Shown piece by piece: positions 57,492-64,000 of a stretch of 64,000 nt of DNA (the first letter of the stretch is position 1; the number at the start of each line of letters is the position of its first letter). A model generated the notes under the pieces. That model made no database searches, had not been told where the DNA came from, and saw only the letters and a program-made list of their open reading frames with translations. A program made the translations under genes and the position numbers. The DNA comes from Rotaria sordida (Eukaryota; Rotifera; Eurotatoria; Philodinida; Philodinidae), in the NCBI GenBank assembly GCA_905250125.1, contig CAJNOL010001292.1:1-64000 (forward strand), written 5' to 3'.

Positions 57492-59257
57492 TATAATGAC
57501 AGTGGAAATTTTAATTACGAATTACCAATGATTCTCGTCTAACTTGTTCTCCATTGCCAAAATCGCCAAGAGTACGACGATTTTTTTGGATTTTGATTGG
57601 TATCATCATCTATATCTATTAGATTCCGACTACGTTTATGATGCTGCCCACTTGCCTTGTCGTCCATAATCGTATTTCTTTCATCTATTTCCAGATTTTG
57701 TTGATCATTTACGTTTCGATAATTATTTGATGAATTTGAATCCATATGAAGGTTGTTATTCTTATTACTGGGATTACATTATTACTGTGACTTTTCATTT
57801 TTCCGCTGAACAAATATATATATACGTGTCTAAGTATGGTAGTATGAAACAATTTTTCCTATAGAAGAAATCATTTGTTCATTTTTCGATCTCATTTTTC
57901 CTATAGGAGTCTTGAAGTCTTTTATAATTTTGTTCTCTTGTGAGGTTATGAAGAGAAGCATTTTTGACGTGAACGTCAAAATTTCGCTTGGAATTAATAT
58001 TTTTGACACCGATCGATTTGTTGGCCAACCCTCATCTTTCATTGAGTCTTTAACATTCTCGATTTCTTGTATATTAATAAAGTATTCCTCGATCCACTTG
58101 GATCGCCGTATGACTGGAAGATATTATCAATGAATAAAGTTTGAAATGCTTTGTTCATGAGACTCTACACCAAGCCATTTTCTTTGAAACATCTTCGATA
58201 AAAGAATAAAACATCATTTCCATGAGTATATTGTAACTCAGGATTGATATGAACTACCGTGGCTTGAGTGGACTTATAGATACGATATTTGGTAAAAGAA
58301 CCAAATATGTTTTAAAGAAAATGACTTGATGTGGGATCTCATGAATGTAAAATTTAAAGATCTATCGATTGATAATATCTTCGAATTAAATGGCAGTTGG
58401 AGCATATTTTACTACCATCTCAACTTCTTAGATATATTGCATTGTTGTAAGAGAATTCCTTTGTTTAATTTTACAATATAAGTATTCTTCATCTAATTAT
58501 TATAATCACTATATATTTCAAATACATTTATAAAAAAATAATCAAACAAACTGGATAATAAATCTTTGATTGAAATGAACATCATTCGGACTGAAAGGTT
58601 CATTAACTGCCGAATATAACTGAAAAACTATCGTCTAGATAAGTACCATAATCTCTACGAAAATATCAAACAAACTCAGTTAATAAATCTTTCAGAATGC
58701 TAAACCAAATTGATTGAAACATATACAGGAACTCAGTTCTACTTGTTTCGATGTTATTGGTTATTGATTGTTGCTTTTTTATATATTGACGATCTACCAC
58801 ATGATTAAAGAACAACAATGTTTCAAAAATAAGTTTCGAATATTTATTGCATACTGTTCTATGATGTCCATTAACTTTTCAAAAGTCAAACGATGCTATT
58901 GTACCAAAAAACTCTCCATTTGATCATATAATGACAAATATGACAAAAAAATTAATAGTAATATGACGATTATCACATTAAGAAGCAATTGATAAGTAAA
59001 AATATTGATTTAGAACAACAATCAAATCATCAAAATAGCAGAAACAAGATACTTGTGTCAACTACTAACAGTTGATTTAATAGATAATGCATGTAAATTG
59101 ATGTTGTGATTTAAGTACACTGACAATTTAGTCTCAGAGAAATGAGCTTCTTCACAAATAAGCTCTTGTCAATGTAACTAAACATAAAAAATAATATGAA
59201 AATGATTACGTCTGGACAAATGTTTATTAACATGAACAATTCCAAAAAAACTCTTTC

Positions 59258-59358
59258 TTGGGATGTGAGTGGAAGTGTATCTCCTTTTCACCTACTTCCA
59301 TATTACTACCCACACCGACGCACACACCAAACACCAAACACCCACACTCACATTCATA
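59258..59358. repeat. Telomere-like GT/CA tract with inverted partner
   Basis: GGGATGTGAGTGGAAGTG (59260-59277) faces CTACTTCCAT and then ACCCACACCGACGCACACACC and CACCCACACTCACATTC. It is longer and looser than the other hairpins. Confidence 0.65.
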
Positions 59359-59490
59359 CTCTTGACTTTAAACATATTAGAAACTGATGAAGTTCTTTTT
59401 TAAAATATTGAACTGCTGAGAAGCAGTTGATTGAAATAAGAAAATGGTTTGTCTCAAAACGTCCACGTGTAGAAATCTAAATAGACTAGT

Positions 59491-61573
59491 TTATGATTTG
59501 CCCTTAATTATCATCTGCCATTCTTCGGCAAGACGAAGACGATGAGCTCGATACCAGATAATAGCGAAGGCGAGTAGGTTAAACAAAACGAATAGTGTGA
59601 AAAGCATAGTAATATCGAAACGAATTTTGGAAGCTGACTTTGATCCGGTATTCCATTGAAGTTCAGTTAGAATTGAAAAACCATAGTAGAACGGAGACAA
59701 GTACTGAAAGGTTCTCAAGGCCAATGGTAAGCGTTGCAGGTCAACAAAATAACCGCTAAAAGCTACGAGTATTTGAAGGACAGGCACTGTTGTGCCCACT
59801 GCACTCTCGACCGATGACGAAGTCGAAGCGATGAATTCGCCCAATGCTGCACTAGTGCTGCTTGTCAACACCACCGTCGACACGAACTCCAGAAAGTGTA
59901 CGAATTTGTGAGCATGTACCCAAATTGAAGCACACCAATATGGAATCGAACAGAATATAACAGGCACGAGAATAAGCGTCGGTAAGTCATGCAAGAAGGC
60001 GGATAAATAGAAGGCGACCGTACCATACATACTATGTTGCGTTTCTTTCAGAAATACGAGGATTTCTTTCGGCATTGTACCCGAGACAAGGCTTCCGCAG
60101 GTGGTCGCTGTTACATAGATGACGAGATATAGCAAACCATTAACATTATTGGTATATGCTCGCGACGGTAATCGATGAGGCAAATTAAAATACAGAAGAC
60201 CGAGAATTACAGCCGGAACAAATGTTTTGATAAGCACATTATGGGTGTGCACCGGATTGCGTGCACCAGCCTTGAACGAGCGCCACAGTAGCCATTTCAT
60301 CTGACGAAAAAAGCTTGGAACTGATGTGAGCGAGCTTGTCAATGAGGAATCAATAAAAGAAGCAGTGATCGATGGTGTGACCGATGCCGCAAGTGAAATG
60401 GCATAAGGTGACGTGGCAAATCGTTCGACCGATTGCGTAGTTTCTTTACTTGCCAAAGTTTCTGGTGCAGCTAATTGTTCGATAAATCCATCAAGTGACG
60501 ATGCTACTAAGCCACAGTGTTCGGTGAAGAAAAGCGACGCTTCATGGTGAGCATCACCGAAGAATGCTTGTTTTCCGCCATGTACCAATACACATAAGGA
60601 ATCAATGAATTTGAACATTTCCGATGTTGGTTGATGCAGAACAATGACAATTGATCGATGTCGCTCGACGGCCAATGTACGAATAGTGTGCATCAATGAC
60701 TTGGCTAAATATGAATCCAAATTAGATGTCGGCTCATCAATGAGCATGATTGATGGATCAATCAACGCTACTGTAGCAAATGCCAGTCGCTTTCGCTCAC
60801 CACCTGATAACTTTGAAATAGTAGTCGATGCACATTGTTCCAAACTTAAGAGCTTGATCGTCTCGAAGACGCGCGCTCGACGATCATCATCGGTCAATGT
60901 CAACGACGGTATTCGTAGCATGGCCTAAGATCAAAGACAAAAAGAAAAAGACAGTTCCAATGCATCATGTAGACATAATTAATTGAAATCTGAAGAGTTC
61001 AACAAACAAAACATCAACCTTTTTCTTCTGACATACATGTCATCAAATTCAATTTCAAAGAGTTGTATCATTTCATACCTGAAAGATTAGATGTTCATTG
61101 AGAGTCATCGTCTCAATGAACACTTGATTTTGCTCAACGTGTCCAATGTATGGACTGGTTCGACGTTCATTGCGTGACGTCACTCGGCCATTCAGCATGA
61201 CAGTACCCGAAACGAGTGTGGTCGCTGTAGAATCGTCTTGGCCACTGAGCACCTTTAGTAGCGTCGTTTTACCTAAACGAAAGACTAGTTTTTCTTACAT
61301 CTCTAAAGCCGACCGCTGCTTCTTACCAACGCCAGATGCGCCCATCACAGCCAAAACTTGTCCAGGCTGTACGATACCTGAAACGTCGGCGAGTAATACA
61401 TGTCGCTGATGCGACTTAACACCAGAATTTAGATGACGAAGACATTCAGTGCTAAAGAACTTTTTATCACCGCGTACGTCTACGCACAGACGAGACCAGC
61501 TGAGAGTGAATTCATGATGCTTGTTTGTCACGTCAATGGCAAGAGTGCTAGTGTTATTCGTGTTGGACAGCAT
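59491..61573 (-). CDS. ABCG (White-type) half-transporter, 3 exons
   Basis: ATP-binding cassette half-transporter of subfamily G, working as a dimer at a membrane to export lipids or small molecules. Exons 61327-61573, 61079-61272 and 59491-60924 give 624 aa. The first intron splits Walker A (GASGVG / KTT) at residue 83. The Q-loop region has VEQNQVF, the signature motif is LSGGERKR, Walker B is IMLIDEP, and the H-loop is VLHQPTSEMF. The usual PTSGLD after Walker B reads PTSNLD. The transmembrane half starts at about 340 and has six hydrophobic segments, including the family's long reentrant/TM5 region and YFVDLQRLPLALRTFQYLSPFYYG before the last helix. Codons are visibly GC-richer (CTC, GTG, GAC, GCG) than in the P450 or KDM4 genes. 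An adjacent intron start GTATGAAA and acceptor TTGATCTTAG are clear. Substrate unknown. Confidence 0.93.
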
Positions 61574-62254
61574 GATATGTTACTCGTTATCAAACAATCT
61601 CAGTCGACGCTTCTATCAACCTATTCAAAGAGAGAGGAAGAAAAAGATATCCATCACATAGAATATATTAACTCAATATTTTCTCTCAATGACAAGTAAC
61701 GCTCATCGCTTCGCCTCGCTTGACTCTTGACTGAATGATTGAGTCTTTTCATATAATTCAATCGTAAAGCAAAATGAACGACAATATCAGACTTATGCAT
61801 ATTTATCTTTTAATCCTAATTTCATGCGGACCAGTAATACTTCAGTTGGAACAATGAGACATATACATGAATTTACAATTGTAGCTATATTCTATGTCTA
61901 AGTTAGATACGAAATTCTCAGGCATTCACAGCGCAATTGTTTTTTTTTTCAATTCTGACAACACGATTTAAATGACGTTTTCATTTGTGCAAGGATATTT
62001 TAGTTTCCAAGTCTTACACGCACTCCTTTCAACATACATACGAACTTTGAGCTTGTATCACTTTTCAACTCTTTATATGACACAAAATATCTAATAGGCT
62101 GCATCTTTTTCGCTATAGATCTTAAAATGAATTTATCACTCTGGAAAAATCATGAAACGAATGTCGAATACGTCATGACCACTCTTTCAGCGTACTACCA
62201 CAGCTTCGTCATTCAGTGATTATTAAGTCTTAAACTCCTACTTCTACTTTCCAC
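61574..62254. other. 5' flank of the ABCG gene; no gene seen
   Basis: Contains the presumed promoter of the minus-strand ABCG gene. The plus ORF at 61433-61699 is the antisense of ABCG exon 1. No other feature recognised. Confidence 0.4.
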
Positions 62255-62255
62255 G

Positions 62256-63600
62256 ATAAAACGATAGGAAATAAGAATTTACCTAAAGACTACAACCAGA
62301 ACTCGATCAACCCTGATGGCAAGCACTAATCCTAGCTCTATGATCTTTGAAATGACCGAGACAGAAAGACAATACTATTTCGACTCGTTATTTGAATGCT
62401 CAGTGTTTATTCTCGTTCTGATAGAATTTTCACTTCAAGAAGGTCTGATCTTGCTGAGTTATGAATCATTCTTTGCATATCCACTGACCCACGAAAATAT
62501 AGATCTTCCATAGAGAAACTTGTAACTCGACCTCGTCTAAATCGTTCGTCTCAAAAAAATTCATAAAGAATGCTCTATGGTAGTCAAGCATGCTCTGAAA
62601 TTTTCAGAATTGCAACTATTTGAAAGAGTGAAGATTTGTACAAGGATATATTCACCGATTATAGGAACCAATAGATTGTAAAAATTGACAGAGATCAGAT
62701 TGTTCTTTTATGAAGTGGACAGGTCTTGTCTAAGTTTTGATTTGCTGTAGAAAAAAAAGGCATCAAGTTCATCAGAGAGAGATAGAACAGCATAAACTTT
62801 ATCTTGCTTTTTTTCGTTCTGTGAGGATTAGAAGATTAAATTATTAATATTTGCTTAAAATCTTTTTCTTTATTCTGCCTTATCCTAACAAAATTCATAG
62901 AGATTGTATAATAGCTTAGTTTCTTATCACGAGCAAGGTTTTGTGAAGTATGATACGATCTCTGAATTTCATTAGGACAAGACACAATACAGGGAAAGAC
63001 TTTAAGCAAATATTAATCATTTGATCTTCTAATTCTCACAGAACGAAAAGGCAAGATAAAGTTTATGCTGCTTTATCGCTCTCTGATGAACTTGATGCCT
63101 GCTTTTTTACAGCAAATCAAAGCTGTGATAAGGCCTGTGCACTCCATAAAAGAATGATCCGATCTCTTTCAATTTTTACAATCTGTTGCTCCCTATAATC
63201 GGTGAGTGTATCTTTGTCTAGATCTTCACTTTTTCAAATAGCTGCAATTCTAAAAATTTCAGAGCATGTTTGACTATGATAGAGTATTCTTTATGAAAGT
63301 TTTTGAGACGAACGATTCAGACCGGAGCGAATTACAAGTGACTCTATGAAAGATCTATACCCTTTGGGGGTCAGTGGATATGCAAAGAATAATTCATAAC
63401 TCAGAAAGATTAGATCTTCTTGAAGTGAAAATTCTACTAAAACAAGAAGAAACACTGAGCATTCAGATGATGAGTCGAAATAGTATTGTCTTTCTGTCTC
63501 AATCATTTCTAAAACGATAGGAAATAAAGATTTATCCAAAAACTACAACTAGAACTCGATCAACCCTGATGGAAAGCGTCAATCCAAGCTCTATGACCTT
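62256..63600. repeat. 1.17-kb near-perfect palindrome flanked by 88-bp direct repeats
   Basis: The arms (62345 to about 62920, and about 62965 to 63512) are inverted copies over about 550-580 bases. Examples: GACAGAAAGACAATACTATTTCGACTC against GAGTCGAAATAGTATTGTCTTTCTGTC, and GCAAATATTAATCATTTGATC near the centre against its inverse. The loop is about 40 bases. The palindrome is bracketed by direct, not inverted, repeats (about 62256-62344 and 63513-63600) containing ACGATAGGAAATAA, then AGAACTCGATCAACCCTGATGG. ORFs at 62316-62513 (+) and 63291-63539 (-) are mirror readings of the two arms and share FEMTETERQYYFDS-like sequence; they are not recognised as a protein family. Confidence 0.85.
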
Positions 63601-64000
63601 TATCAAGCTGTACTTGTGGGTAAAAGATGAGGTTGAACGACGTGAAATACTTGAGATACTTCCCTCGTCAGTACTCATATCAATAAGTATACTCTTTGGA
63701 ACTTCTCGGGATCTGCTATTATCCAGACAAAAAGACTAATAAAAGCAAAAAATTTTATTCGTTCTAGAATACACTTTCGACCACATATTACAACTAAAGT
63801 CTCATACGAATTAGAGATAATCATCTGCCATCAAACGTATCAAAAATGAAATTACTAACAACGAACAATCGTGACTGCTATGGTTCCATAGAAAGTCAAC
63901 ATAGCTCAACAATGAAACATGGCAGATTCTTCTCACGCCTATTTTCCACTCAAAACTATACTAAAATATCAGACAACGATCAAGAAACCTTAGCAATGTC
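63601..64000. other. Right end of window; no gene seen
   Basis: Follows the second direct repeat. No ORF, RNA gene or repeat recognised in these 400 bases. Confidence 0.4.

Larger units (their letters stand above)
52372..59490. other. 7.1-kb gene-free region with long-TIR element and telomere-like hairpins
   Basis: No convincing gene between the P450 and the ABC transporter. It holds a 1.7-kb inverted-repeat element (52865-54576), a two-copy direct repeat at 55550-55810, GT/CA hairpins at 55811-55906, 57437-57490 and 59258-59358, and otherwise AT-rich DNA. The ORF at 57539-57745 is acidic/basic low-complexity and ends abruptly in Trp-rich sequence; it may be a fragment of a transposon gene. 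Confidence 0.5.

Noticed and set aside
57539-57745. 68-aa minus ORF as a gene
   Set aside because: Asn/Asp/Lys-rich with an abrupt Trp-rich end, no splice partner found. Could be a fragment of a transposon gene but too weak to call.
60644-61409. Plus-strand ORFs of 94 and 87 aa
   Set aside because: Antisense shadows of the ABCG exons, whose GC-richer codons leave the opposite strand open.
62316-63539. Two similar ORFs on opposite strands as a gene pair
   Set aside because: They are the two arms of one palindrome; no start context, domain or continuation, so listed only as repeat.

Overview
The window is a strongly AT-rich eukaryotic nuclear sequence, and I read it as an animal, most likely a bdelloid rotifer. 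Conserved genes are cut by many short GT-AG introns. One gene is a single-exon rhodopsin-like receptor of a type I associate with expanded rotifer families. Several genes carry a 3' splice site a few bases before their ATG, as expected where leader RNAs are trans-spliced. Interspersed TGTGGG-like tracts resemble the bdelloid telomere repeat as I remember it. The species call is inference; gene identities rest on motifs read directly.

Layout. 434-11660 (minus) is a 16-exon class C receptor of the GABA-B type, with a 4.4-kb intron holding foldback repeats and a broken piggyBac transposase remnant. 13277-15155 (minus) is a 5-exon protein with an N-terminal Cys-pair (ZAD-like) module and a C-terminal FLYWCH/WRKY-like module. 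18261-18494 (plus) is a small ORF. 20253-21158 (minus) is a single-exon 7-TM receptor. 27497-28213 (minus) is the complex I assembly factor NDUFAF4. 29798-37281 (plus) is CHFR (FHA, RING, PBZ ubiquitin ligase). Only 151 bp later, on the same strand, 37433-45727 is a KDM4-type histone demethylase (JmjN, JmjC, PHD, extended PHD, Tudor). CHFR and KDM4 both act on chromatin and the mitotic or damage response, and their spacing suggests a trans-spliced pair.

From about 46 kb the character changes. The genes are intron-poor: an SDR oxidoreductase with one frameshift (48863-49641, minus), a tiny two-exon ORF (50065-50296, minus), an intronless cytochrome P450 (50836-52371, minus) and an ABCG half-transporter (59491-61573, minus). 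They are separated by long gene-free DNA with five telomere-like GT/CA tracts, mostly hairpins. The functions (redox, xenobiotic oxidation, export) and structure fit the accessory, partly foreign gene set described for bdelloid subtelomeric regions.

The most striking feature overall is the density of foldback DNA. At least a dozen inverted-repeat elements, from about 100 bp to 2.3 kb, lie in introns and intergenic DNA. They include one pair belonging to a single family, one with a plausible 9-bp target duplication, and a 1.2-kb near-perfect palindrome at 62345-63512 flanked by 88-bp direct repeats.
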